Source: Echinarachnius parma
Lineage: Eukaryota; Echinodermata; Echinoidea; Clypeasteroida; Echinarachniidae
Assembly (NCBI GenBank): GCA_037951105.1
Contig: JBAMJV010002084.1
Span: forward strand, 1 to 64,000
DNA length: 64,000 nucleotides
Direction: 5' to 3'
Positions 47,028-57,945 of the stretch are shown here, in pieces; position 1 is the first letter of the stretch, and the number at the start of each line of letters is the position of its first letter. Below the pieces are notes generated by a model. That model was not told the DNA's origin. It searched no databases and saw nothing but the letters and a program-made list of their open reading frames with translations. The position numbers and the translations under genes are program-made.

Positions 47028-48653
47028 AGGGATAGTCGAGTTTTGGTATAGAGGGCGCTACACAAAATAATTTATAATAATTTTTTTGTGAGATAATGAA
47101 AAACTGAGTGGCAAATTTGAAAGAGCATACAATTTTAATGACAGAATAAACTTTATTTGATCAAAATCGGTTCAGAAATGGCTGAAATATCCATAAACAT
47201 AACCATTTGTAGCATAATTACGTTGTAATACAAGTTATTTTGTTGGTATTTTGATTCAAGAGATTCTATCTGGTGTATTGATAACTTTATACGAGTTACT
47301 TTCCATGTGATTCTTATATGTATGTTTCCTATGCCGTTGGAGAGTTGCACAACTCTCCCAATGACATGGCACAAGTCTCCTCGTACCGCAGGAGAGTTGA
47401 GCCATTTTACAATTCTTTTTTAATTGATTGCTGCGTTTTTATGCGATATTCATGAATAAAGCTTGCTGAAGTAAATAAAAGCCCAGTAGTTGTATCCTAC
47501 CAAACTAAGAATTATTTGGAAATATTGCTAATAATACAAAATATGGCTCAACTCACCCGCATCTCCCCTAATAATTGTGGGGCCCCACAATTATTCAATA
47601 ATTTTGAACCAGCCGTTATTTTATTTTTTTAAATGCTTCCTCTTTTCAAAAAAAGACAAAAGAGGTTTTTAAAGTGGACTTCCACACGATTTCAAGCTTC
47701 TAATGATTGAAAGACAGATATTCTAGGTCAATAAACACAATTTTGTATGAAAAAAGTATGATTGTGGGTTCTTATAATTGGCTTTGAAATTCTAATGACA
47801 CAAATTCGCGAGCGAGCTTGTTCTATCCCACAATGCACCAATTTGTGACGTGCGACCCTCACTATGCGCCTATCTATGTTTTTACACTGCAGCGAATGTG
47901 TTCTTTTGATCGGACCAATACAATGTTCGATCATGAATAGTTTAGTCCACGATGCGCCACTCAACCGTGCCTTTGAGCATTACTGCATTGTTGAACCTTT
48001 TGAAAATACTTGCCTGCCCGAAATTGTAACACGTTTGGCTTTCATTGGAATTTGAATAGACACAAAGTCCTGTAAACGTGGTTATTGAATTTGCTGGCTC
48101 TGCATGACCGGCTATTATGAATGACACATGCGGTGATCACAATGCAGTGGCACCGGATTCAAGCCTACTCAAGAAATTGAGCAAAGTGAGGGTGCTACGT
48201 AAGGGTCTCATGATTGTGTGCAGTAAATTTAATTATTTCCTCAGAGTTAATGACATTAGAAAAATCTCTTAGAAATCAACCAAAGAGAGTCAAATCCTGA
48301 AAATATTCAAGCACATCCCTAGATTTATTTCCAATACACTGTATTTTGTTTAAACTCGTCCGGAATTCTCCTTTAAATAGTTGTTGATTATCTCTCTATC
48401 TAATCACATTGCACACAATTTTATTTAAAATGGTTGAAACCGAATGCGTTTTTAGAGAGCCCCCTCTTGAGTTTTAACATCTCTTTTTGAATGATAACAG
48501 GCTTTTTACTTAGTCATTTGTAATTTTGTATTTCTTTCGAGCATGGTGGAGTTATAACTGTTAGGTTGTAATGTAATGGTGCAGGTTTTGGTTACTAAAA
48601 TTCAGTTTGACCAAAACTGTACTCTCTTTAATACCAAAACTTGAACTATTCCT
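47028..48653. mobile_element. TTAA element, family G, containing family C
   Basis: TTAA at 47024-47027 and 48654-48657. Ends AGGGATAGTCGAGTTTTGGT and (inverted) AGGAATAGTTCAAGTTTTGG. It lies about 110 bp upstream of exon f. A fragment of the same family is at about 63795-63890. The nested family C copy occupies 47673-48372. Confidence 0.8.
47673..48372. mobile_element. TTAA element, family C, copy 2 (nested)
   Basis: 700 bp, nearly identical to 25075-25769, with TTAA at 47669-47672 and 48373-48376. The high similarity implies recent activity or conversion. Confidence 0.85.
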
Positions 48654-49129
48654 TTAACTGAGACCAACATATCATATTTTCAGCTTTAAAGGGATCCAGT
48701 AACTTTGTCAAAATCCACAAAGCTACATAAAACTCTAACACTTCTCACATACATCTTTGCATTATTATAACCAATAGAAGCATGGAACAGGTTTTGGTTT
48801 TCCGAATTTCTCTTTAATTATAAAGACATTTATGATTGATTTATCATGCCTTTTTAGGAAATAACGTGAAACGTAAACAAAGTTTTGTACCATGCATTAT
48901 TTTTATTCAAATACTATGTACAGCATTAGCTCATCACAACTGTTGCAAAGTTTCCCAATGATTTGAACAATCTACGTCAAACGTAATTTAGCCCAATGAG
49001 TCTTGGGAATTTGCTCCAATTTCCTGGAAAACCTTCAAAATTGCAAAAAAAATACTCAGAAAATATCTAATTGTTAACACCTTTAACCCATTACCAGTGT
49101 AAATAAATATGAGATATTTTGTCTTAAAT

Positions 49130-49830
49130 AAGTGTCCTGTTTCTTTTTTTGCGGAATATATATATATATAAAAGTATACTAAGGGCGAGGCGTAGCTATT
49201 GGCAGCCTATCGTGTATGAGGGTGACCGCACTCTTTGCCCTATATATATATATACGCTAGCTATGCCTCGCCATTAGTCTTCTTTTCTACTTATGTAGAT
49301 ATATAATATACTCCGCAAAAAAAAAGAAACTGGACACTTGCATAAGACAAAATATTTAATATTCATTTACGATAAAATATATGATATTGTATATCAAATT
49401 AAAGATAAAAATGACCCTCTTCAATATTGGCATAAAATCCAGATGAAATCATTCATGCATGACTTGTCAGTCAATTAACCACAGCAAGGTCTGTTTTCAA
49501 AAATAGCCAAAATGGAACATCCACTCAACCATATAAATGTTGATAAGCATAATCTAAAACGCTATATTCATGACATGGCATAATTTGTTCATTACAAATG
49601 TGACCTTTTCTCATCTTCATCTCAATAAAAGGTATAAATGAAGACAAATTTTATCGTTTATAGTATTTGATTCAGATACTTCACGTGAACAACATAACTT
49701 TTCACTTTTTCCACTAGGGAAACACTGCTTCTTCTTTTTTTTTTATATCATTCAGAAGAATCTTACAATGATAAGTGTATTTGATTGAAGTCTCAAACAT
49801 TACTTTTGGAAAAGTTAAGGGATCACTTTA
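49130..49830. mobile_element. Ends of the 2352-type element around a hairpin, plus family A scrap
   Basis: A right terminus (TGTCCTGTTTCTTTTTTTGC) at about 49134-49156 and a left terminus (ATACTCCGCAAAAAAAAAGA) at about 49309 flank a small inverted repeat. That repeat is 49170-49197 / 49256-49291, with AGGCGTAGCT / AGCTATGCCT words. The left-end copy runs to about 49680. Positions 49715-49810 resemble family A. Confidence 0.6.
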
Positions 49831-51143
49831 ACCCTATCTAACTGGGGGGGGGGGGGGGGGGGGGTAAATTTGACCCCCCCTCGACTTTTTGCGCGATAAT
49901 TCCGCAACGCGCGCAGATATTGCTGCGCGACTTCATGAGTTTTTTCATTGAAGTCTTGCGCAACTTTTGAGACCAAATTTGCGACGATCAGATATACCGT
50001 AGTGGCTAGAGAACCCGGACGGGGAGAGAACCCGGCCAAAAAATGGACAGGGCTACCTTTGAAATTAGATTTGCCGAGAATGCACTGAACATGCGACTCG
50101 AAACTTATATCAAACGATTTATCTGCATATTGCTCATAAAATACATGTATATTGCTGTTCTGTAGTCCTCCTGGTTATCCAGAAAATCGCTTGAAAGTCA
50201 GTCTTTAAACTCCAAAATTTGTTATTTTTTATTTTATTCACGATAATTTGAGATTACAATTTTTATAATCTTTATTCTCGCTTTTGTAAATCTACGCTCA
50301 GTAGTTCATTTCGGTAGAAACTTACACCAATAGTAATATCGCGGTGCCTTCGCTGATAAAAAAATTATCGCTCAACGGCAAAGCGGGTTTCCGCACGGCG
50401 CGATTTCATGCACGAAGGTTCAATTTATCGCAGTGCAGGAGAACCCGGCCACCGCGCACGGTGCGTGTACAAAGTCAATGACGCACTGTGCTAATCTGTG
50501 TTATGCATGACTGTCCGGGTTCTCTAGCACCCACGGTACTGTTGTAAAGTCACGTGACTTTTCGTAAGTGATCGTCGGCCCAAAAATCGCTAAATTTTGT
50601 GATTTGTGTACAAATCCTATGGAAATTTATTTTTTTCCTAGAATACACAAAACCTTCATTATTTTTCATTCTAATCACTGCAATCATTTAATTTTTGGCT
50701 AAAAATGGTTGGATAATGGTCAATAATGTATTCCATTGAAAAAAACAATAAAAAACATAAGTAAAAAAACAAAGAAATACATAAGAAATTCCAAAAACAA
50801 GGAAATACATAAAGAAATTTTTTTTCTTCTGAAAACCTGTTAATTAAGTCATAAAGAATAATCATGCACAAAATTAGCATATTCTGAGCAACATTTAGTG
50901 ATTTACAGACAAAAAGAGGATTTCTGCATAAATTAGCATACTTTCGCTAATTAATATGCACATAATTTGCACATTTAACATTGGATCGTTTAGACGAAAA
51001 CATGAACGCGTCGCTAATACTTCAATGTACCTCCATGCAAAATTTCGCGTGAATCGGACAATCGGTCTTTGAGATCTTAGGGGGGTCAAATTGACCCCCC
51101 AGTAAAAACCTGGTCTGAAATAGCCCAGTTAGAATAGGGTTAA
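49828..51143. mobile_element. TTAACCCT element with nested TA-flanked element
   Basis: Outer ends TTAACCCTATCTAACTGGG and (inverted) the same wording at 51123-51142. Inside, 49997-50536 is bounded by CCGTAGTGGCTAGAGAACCC and (inverted) CCGTGGGTGCTAGAGAACCC with TA on both sides. The remainder (50540-51060) is an inverted relative of 19640-20160. Confidence 0.75.
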
Positions 51144-51198
51144 ACATATTTGCAGTGTAAATGCACAAGTGAAGTTGAGTTGTTAATCAAGGTCTGAC

Positions 51199-51313
51199 CT
51201 CCTTGTCTGTTGAGGGTGAGGTTGCCCTGCTGTCTTCTCTTAGCCTCCTTCAAGATGTCAATGATCAGCGTTGCAAACTCCCTGCCACTGAACCGAGCAA
51301 GCTTCTGTCGCCC
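51199..51313 (-). CDS. GIT: GIT exon e: second Spa2-homology module
   Basis: Residues 121-158 include GRQKLARFSGREFATLIIDI, LKEAKRRQQG and NLTLNRQG. The first 30 residues align with vertebrate GIT (RQKLARFNAREFATLIIDILSEAKRRQQG). The tail diverges, as expected for the variable region after the second Spa2-homology repeat. The acceptor is tgacag, starting in phase 0. The donor gtcaga is weak and leaves one G, which joins AT in exon f to give Asp. Confidence 0.96.
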
Positions 51314-51384
51314 CTGTCAACACAAGCATGGGCAAACACAAAATGTTAGTTGTTTCATTGCATGTTTCTTTTAACTAAGGATAA

Positions 51385-52210
51385 CTTAAATAAATGAAAA
51401 AGAGCAAAGAAAAATGGGCTTCCATGGGAATCTATGGCAATACCTCTCGATTACTAGACTGGTGATCACTAAGCTAGAAGGGCCATTCTTTGAAAAGTGA
51501 TACTTTTTTGGACAAAATGAAGTTTGCATTTCCAGTTGTTTTTTTCCATTATTGGAAGATCAATGTCCAAGGATTTATGAGATACGTTTTATATTGAATT
51601 TAGACAATTTCTTACTCATTTGCATAAATTTACATATTTCAATATTTAAATAAAAATCACAACTCAGAAAATAATCAAGATATCAAAATGATAACAAGCA
51701 AGCTTATTCCACTTATTCTCCTGTACATGTTGAGATCAACTTTGTGAGTTACTTTCTAAACCCAATATTTGTAAAATTCCCATTTAGCCATTCGTATTGT
51801 ACATGTCACACACGTGACCACCCCAAAATGTCACACACGTGACCAGACATCCCCACATAATAAAATACATTAAAAACAACTGTTGAGATCATTTTTATTT
51901 TTTACTTTTTTCTTATACACGTGACCCATGCCATTTGACCTCTGTCCTTGGGTAACATAATCCTAATAAAATCTGTGGTGTTACACCTGATAGACTTCAA
52001 CATATGCAAGTCATATATGAAGTTCACATCATCCTATACTTACTAAAACATAAGCATCCTATTTTTAAAATGTTCATATTTTAGGTCACACACATGACCA
52101 AGAATGACCCAGAAGTTGTATTGTGGTGGTTCTTCACTGGAACTGTTTTCAATGCTCAAGCTAGTCAGAAGCTTTATAAACCTGACACAAACCTGAGGGA
52201 TAAGAATCAC
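51385..52210 (-). mobile_element. tRNA-like SINE, copy 4, split by a MITE
   Basis: The SINE head (51400-51479) and its 5' extension (52115-52210, AGCTAGTCAGAAGCTTTATA...) are separated by a 631-bp element (51480-52110). That element has short inverted ends GGGCCATTCTTTG / (inverted) GGGTCATTCTTGG and AGAA on both sides. The insert carries TCACACACGTGACC three times. Confidence 0.65.
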
Positions 52211-53371
52211 CTTTGGAATAAGTGTGATGGATCAACCAAAGTGATGCAGCTTTTGGTATAATAAATTAAAATATGAAAAAAAGGATACTTGGTCTAAAAG
52301 GTTACCCATTACGCATAAGCAAGTTAGAGATGTCCTACCTAATATGAACAGAACATGCATTGATGCATTCAATGAGCATTTCAATCAATTTAGGTAAAAG
52401 ATCTCAGATGAACTAAAAAGTGAGCAAGCATGGCTGATACTTGGATGCCGCATTCATGATTTCAAACACAATGGGAAAGTCATGGGTGAGAACAAACAGT
52501 TTTGTTTTTACAATATAAATCAGACACGCTTTGTTGCTGGCAATGTTGGTCTACCTATTTTGTTTGTTTTAGCTTGACCCTTTTTCTTCTATACTGGTAT
52601 AAATATATCGACTCCGTTCAATGGATGCACAATTGTGTGAATGCTTCTTTTTTGTGTTACTATGAAAATCTTTTTTTCTTAGCTTAAATGTATATTCAGC
52701 ACTCATATTCCATTTATTGTAATAAAGCCATTTCCTAGAAAATGTCTATAACTCAGCACTACCCGGCTTATCATTTCCATCTAAATTATGTGTTGCTTAG
52801 AAATTATCTTCATCAGTAATTGTTGTAAAAATATACAGGTCTTAATTATTTTGTTGATAAGGACTATTTTATTTGCATTTTGACAAGTGGACTATTTGGC
52901 AATTTGGCCCTGCCTCCATGTTCACCCCTTGTTCACTACCTGCTGTCTCAGTTATTGTCTGTAAGTAGAACACCAAGTCTGTCAAATCCAAGTCGCTTTC
53001 AACTGAGACAGCAGGAGGCAAAGAATGTTTCCAGGAGGGGGTGGGGCCTCACGGTGTTTCATCACCTACCAGTCCAATAGTGAACATGCAGATCAACAAG
53101 TCCTAATACACAAGATAATAGAGAATTGTTGTATTTTAGGCCAAACAGTACGACTGTATTCAGTTGAACTATAAATGATAACAAAATAGTGCTTTGTTGT
53201 GAAAACATATGTCTTTGGATATACTTCCAAGTAGCTCAGCTATTCTTTAGAATGAGGATCGTCGTATGGATTTTTTATTTGTTTTTTAAAACTATATATT
53301 GAAGAGTCCCTCATAAAACATAATCAAATGGTAGAGATCATGCAAATTAATTTAATATTTTTCAAACAAAC
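52211..53371. other. Intronic, unassigned
   Basis: Includes a small inverted pair CTACCTGCTGTCTCAGTT / AACTGAGACAGCAGGAG (52936-53014). No gene. Confidence 0.45.
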
Positions 53372-53466
53372 CTGATTTCTGGTTGCAGAGAGCTCTGGAT
53401 TGAGAGGCAGGAAGGGAACAGATCGGTCACCTCCAACTAGACTGGGCTTGTTCAGGGACACCCACA
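53372..53466 (-). CDS. GIT: GIT exon d: linker between Spa2-homology modules
   Basis: Residues 89-120 contain WVSLNKPSLVGG and then RSVPFLPLNPELSATRNQ. The vertebrate counterpart is VPFLPVNPEYSATRNQ, so the conserved linker between the two Spa2-homology repeats is intact. The acceptor ccccag precedes two bases that complete a Leu codon. The donor gtttgt is a non-consensus but valid GT, and it leaves phase 0 at the CAG of Asn-Gln, exactly where exon e resumes with Gly-Arg-Gln-Lys. An AAT microsatellite begins about 40 bp upstream. Confidence 0.95.
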
Positions 53467-53505
53467 CTGGGGAGCATAATAGGGTTGGAGCACAGATATT
53501 ATAAT

Positions 53506-53545
<40 letters not shown>

Positions 53546-53640
53546 TCAATAATAATATGAATATCAATATCAATATGATTGAATATCAATATCAATATGA
53601 ATATCCATATGAATAATAATAATATGAATATGAACTAAAT
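53506..53640. repeat. AAT and ATATCA microsatellite
   Basis: AAT repeats pass into (AATATC)n and (AATATG)n. Confidence 0.85.
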
Positions 53641-53734
53641 ATGAGTACTCTCTGGTTAAATGGTTTACAATTATCATAATGCATATAACTTATGATGATT
53701 TTTTTTTTGTATGCATGAAAAACTAATGACAAAA

Positions 53735-54045
53735 TACAGAGTGAGTCAGAAAAAATGTCCCAACTTTTAAAAATTGTCTTGTTTGAAGTATGAACATTTA
53801 ATCATGGGTTTCATGATATGACTTGGTAGAGTTATCCTCCCAGCATATTTCGGTACCCTTTTCATTTGAAACTTTGCACGCATGACTGAACTTCTAAGTG
53901 CCCAGCGACGATCTGTACTGCGTTTTATCACAGAGGTCTCAAAGTCTCAATTACACAACCCTTTGCAAAGTGTTACACTATTTCTTCTCGCAATATAGAA
54001 AGTATGTGTCCATTTTTTTCTGGGACACCTTCACATAAGGTCCTG
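53735..54045. mobile_element. Possible mariner-type MITE
   Basis: ACAGAGTGAGTCAGAAAAAATGTCCC and a roughly inverted TTTTTTTCTGGGACACC near 54013-54030. Ends are imperfect. Confidence 0.35.
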
Positions 54046-54090
54046 CACGTCGAATAGAGGACGAAGATAAAATGCACAAAAAGAACTTAC

Positions 54091-54163
54091 ATGAGTCTAG
54101 TTCTCTCCGGTCCACTTCATCATATACATCCATGGCCAGCTCCTCAAATAAATGGTTACTCAG
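54091..54163 (-). CDS. GIT: GIT exon c: Spa2-homology domain core
   Basis: Residues 65-88 read LSNHLFEELAMDVYDEVDRR followed by ELDS. This is almost identical to vertebrate GIT1/GIT2 and is the strongest single identifier of the gene. The acceptor is tgtacag, and the exon starts in phase 0 with CTG. The donor gtaagt follows one extra base, giving a split Leu codon with exon d. In known GIT proteins the Spa2-homology domain binds PIX and signalling enzymes. The acidic helix is fully preserved. Confidence 0.97.
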
Positions 54164-54213
54164 CTGTACAGCAATTCAAAGAGAATATAAGACAGAACAT
54201 TAAAATAGAGTAA

Positions 54214-54876
54214 ACTAGATGGATCTTCGACTGCGCGCAGTCGAAAATTATGCCTCCGCTATCACGCGATTTTAATATCAAGCCCAAATAAACACAATGC
54301 ACTGAATTAAAAAATAATGTCTTCGTATATTTTGAGTCCTGTGACCTTGACCATATGACCCCAAACTTTGATGGCTACAAGGGCTCCCTAAGAAGCATTC
54401 AGGTACAAGTTTGATTGAAATCTGACATTTAGTTCTTGAGATTTTGCCAAATTTACAAGTCTTTTCGCATATATTGAGTCCTGTGACCTTGACCTTTGAC
54501 CTCATGCCCCCTAAATCTAATCAGATCATTGCTACCCCGATATGTAAACTCATACCAAGTTTGAAATTGATCCGTTAACCTGTTCTTGAGATATCTCGAG
54601 ATCGAGGCATTTTTGCACATATATTGAGTCCTTTGACCTTGACCTTTGACCTCATGACCCCTAAAATCTAATCAGATCATTGTCACCGCAAATATGTACA
54701 CTCATACCAAGTTTGAAATTGATCTGTCAACCGGTTCTTGAGGTATCACGAGAACGAAAACGGGACGGACGGATGTACGTACGGACGGCCGTACGTACGG
54801 ACGGACGGACGGACGGACGGACGGACAACCCGAAAACATAATGCCTCCGTCCACTTCGTTGGCGGAGGCATAAAAA
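54214..54876 (+). repeat. DR1-bearing interspersed repeat, full copy
   Basis: Runs from CTAGATGGATCTTCGACTGC to GTTGGCGGAGGCATAA. It has two full TGACCTTGACCTTTGACCT blocks (about 54483 and 54636) and an ACGG tract (54768-54826). Confidence 0.85.
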
Positions 54877-55064
54877 TGAAAATAAAGTTCAAAGTAAAAT
54901 CCTTAAAGAGGATCAGGAAATTGCTATCTGGTCAGTATGGTAGACATTTTATTTGAGCCATCAGTTTCCTCTCTTGTGATATTGCTGCGATTCCTGAAAT
55001 GAAAATGATTAACCTTTTTTATTTACTACAGAGAACAATTAGAACATTGAACTTCAGAAATGAA

Positions 55065-55712
55065 AACTAGACGGACCTTCCACTGCGCGCAGTCGAAATG
55101 GATGCCACCGCTATTGCAATATTTTTATGAGCACAGACACCTTTGACCTAGTGACCCTCCAATCATTCTCTCATTAAGATGTTTGGTGACAATATGTCAA
55201 CTGGTTCTTGAGATATCGCGATAACGAGCCATTTTCGCCTATATAATGAGCCCTGTGACCCTTGACCGCATGACCCCCATACCTAATCAGTAAATTGGTT
55301 CCTATATATACATACACGTACCAAGTTTGCCGACAATAAGTCGATTGGTTCTTGAGATGCATAATGAGCCTTTGGCCTTTGACCTCATGACCCCAAAATC
55401 TTATCAGTCCATCGGCTCAAGATACTTGCATGTACCATGTTTGGTGACAAGTCAATTGCTTCTTGAAATATCGTGATAACAAACTATTTTTGCATTTATA
55501 ATGAGCCATGTGACCTTTGACCTTAGACCTCATGACCCAAAAATCTAAGCATTTTATTGGCTCCTCAAGATACATACATGTACCAAGTTTGGTTTAAATC
55601 CGTCAACCAGTTCTTGAGATATCGCAATAATAAGAACAGGACGTACGTATGGACGTTTGGATAACCAAAAAACATGCCTCTGGCCACTTTGTTGCGGAAT
55701 AAAGGCATAAAG
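55065..55712 (+). repeat. DR1-bearing interspersed repeat, divergent copy
   Basis: Begins CTAGACGGACCTTCCACTGC and ends near AAAGGCATAA. It contains several TTTGACCT blocks and a short ACGTACG remnant. Older than the other full copies. Confidence 0.75.
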
Positions 55713-55960
55713 AGCCTTCAGCTGAATTATACTATCAAGAAAGGGAATAACGTAATGCAATGAAGGTTTAAACACCAATGTCATTGCAATGTATAGACCT
55801 TCTAGTAAATTGTTTCAGACAGGGATACCTACAATGATCTAATACACAGGTAATATTTGTTTACTCTGATCGCTATTACGGGTACTGTTTAGACCTGCAC
55901 AAACATGTTGCTTAACATCTCAACTCCCAAGTTAGCATAGTTACCCTAAACACAACTCAC

Positions 55961-56058
55961 ACTCTGCAGTTTCTTCCTGGCCTGATCAGCAGCATCAGAC
56001 CGGTCTAACGAACCATCAGCCAGCTCAGGGATTAGGAAGTGGGTGCTGGTGCTGTGAT
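55961..56058 (-). CDS. GIT: GIT exon b: first Spa2-homology module
   Basis: Residues 33-64 include THFLIPELADGSLDRSD and end in ARKKLQS. They correspond to the vertebrate HYIIPQMADSLDLSELAKAAKKKLQ segment. The acceptor is cccacag at 56059-56065. The exon begins with two bases completing the Asp codon of the previous exon and ends in phase 0 at a perfect gtgagt donor (55955-55960). This segment leads into the first Spa2-homology domain, which in known GIT proteins is part of the PIX-binding region. Length and boundaries agree with its neighbours; nothing is broken. Confidence 0.94.
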
Positions 56059-56094
56059 CTGTGGGTCAAGTCAAATAATAACCATTTGATACGA

Positions 56095-56150
56095 GATAAT
56101 AATAATAATCATCATAATAATAATAATAATAATAATAATGATAATATAGT
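56095..56150. repeat. AAT microsatellite
   Basis: AATAATAATCATC tract just upstream of exon b. Confidence 0.85.
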
Positions 56151-56382
56151 AAAATTAATGACCACTTATATTGCACAGATACTGTATCAATGTACTCTAC
56201 TGCGCATGAAAACAATTATTTAATAGGTTTTTAACTTTGTTTCAAATGTTTCTCTACTTGGAGACTTCTATTACAAAGGGTAAATTATTCCAAAAGATTA
56301 GAAACAGTGTGAGCAAATCACCAAGAGACTCGGTGGACTTTGGGACCCTGGCAGGAATAGCAGTTATAATATGGGTAGTTTA

Positions 56383-56763
56383 AAGGTGCACCTGTAAAGT
56401 GTCTAACTCCGCAAAAATTAATTTGAGCTTCCACATTTCTCTTCTACCGTGTTGTTTGGCTTATGGTAAGAGAAGAATAAAATAGGGTTAGATTTTTTCA
56501 AATGCCCCTTTAGTATGCAATATCTATCATTGATAATCATTCAGCTCAAGAGCGTTAATGAATGGTCATAAACCTCATACACGTCATACAGTAATTCGTT
56601 GTAAAAGCTGACGCAAATTTTAGTTTTTTTAACCAGGAAAGCAGTGTTCTTTTTCAATGAAACTTTCACACATCATTCAGACATATCTTACAATGATTTT
56701 GGTATAGGATTGAAGTCTCAAATGTCATTTTGGGCAATATCTGACACTTTACAGGTGCGCCTT
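56383..56763 (+). mobile_element. TTAA element, family A, intact copy
   Basis: TTAA at 56379-56382 and 56764-56767. Ends AGGTGCACCTGTAAAGTGTC and (inverted) AGGCGCACCTGTAAAGTGTC. Same order as 3926-4295. It extends a frame (56644-56898) that is not a gene. Confidence 0.85.
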
Positions 56764-56767
56764 TTAA

Positions 56768-57850
56768 ATTCTTACAAAGATGAAAGCATAATTTCCATGG
56801 GTAACTGTTTACAGTGTTTTGATGTGATTCAACAATTCAGAGAAAAATTTGCCTGGTATAAGATACTGTTTGAGGTTGTGCCCAAAACATTGAAGTAAAA
56901 GACAGGGTAGGAAATATGTTTTGTCTGTGTTTATCTTTCCTAATTATTATAAGCATTAAATAATAATCACACTGGGCTAGAAAATTTTTGAATTAATATA
57001 ACGTAACCTTATCATTAACTGATTCAGAAAAACAGATAAGCAGCAATGTTTAGACCGGCAGCCTAGGGTCTTTTGGTGCATCGAAGAGAAGCATTTCTGG
57101 ACACATGAAAATCAAGAGGGGAATCTAACATACCTATTGCTTTTGGCTCCTGTGCACCTCCAAATATACCCATTAAAAAAACAACTCCCATACATTCATG
57201 TGTAGATGAGACGAGTTCTAAGATGTGGTAATATGTGACCTTTTTGATAAACAGACCATGTATTTAAATGGTAAAATTTTGCTCCTATGACATTTGCTCT
57301 TAAGGCCAAATAAAAGTTTGGGGAAAATTACAGAAATATCTATATTGGCCAATAGTATTGTTGAAATAGTATAACAAAGGGCTTGTGTTGAATACCCAAA
57401 CCTTAGTATCATTAAATTTAGAAATATCAGTTGAAACGTTTATTTATGCCGCTAACAGTGGGCTAAAATTTTACCGCCGGCTCGGCTTGTCTATGCCGGT
57501 GTAGCTATACCCTCGTTCGCGTGAGGAGCGCACTGAGCATGCGCACTAGCTAAAAGTGGATTAACTTGAGGGAGGGATTAAACTTGGTACAACTGTTCCA
57601 TGTACTAACATTGTGTCTGGAACTGTTAGGCCTGGACTACAATTGGAGCCACTGATGAGAATTCAGGCCATTAAGGTCATACAGTTTACAAACATTGAGA
57701 GGACAGTCCACTAAGGCAGACAAACAGAAGTCAACATGCATTTGCATGACATGGAACCTTCAACACCCTTCTAAATCACTACCGATGATGTGTAAAAACT
57801 GCATAGCTTTAGTAGTAGGTACTGAAAGGCGGCTTTTAGTGTATGTTTAC
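56768..57850. other. Intron between GIT exons a and b, remainder
   Basis: Unassigned. A small GC-rich patch at 57470-57550 holds no open frame of note. Confidence 0.45.
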
Positions 57851-57945
57851 CTGGTATCTTTCTACACACAAAGAATGTGAGTCTGTCAGTGAGTTCATAC
57901 TGACATTGAATCAACCGCTCAGCAAGCTCATGATGCCCCTCCTCT
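57851..57945 (-). CDS. GIT: GIT exon a: end of ankyrin region, start of first Spa2-homology module
   Basis: This is the most upstream GIT exon visible. GIT proteins are Arf GAP scaffolds that bind PIX and paxillin at focal adhesions, centrosomes and synapses. Read on the minus strand, the exon gives residues 1-31 of the visible fragment, with the motifs GHHELAERLIQCQYELTDRL and FFVCRKIP. This matches the vertebrate GIT segment just after the ankyrin repeats (HHE-AERL-ECQYELTDRL). The donor at 57850 is gtaaac and leaves one base (phase 1), which pairs with the next exon to give Asp. The acceptor is ambiguous between 57945 and 57943 because of an AGAG run. The preceding ankyrin and Arf GAP exons are not found in 57946-64000. 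Confidence 0.93.

Noticed and set aside
46649..47035. 128-codon plus-strand frame.
   Set aside because: Antisense shadow of GIT exon f and intron sequence.
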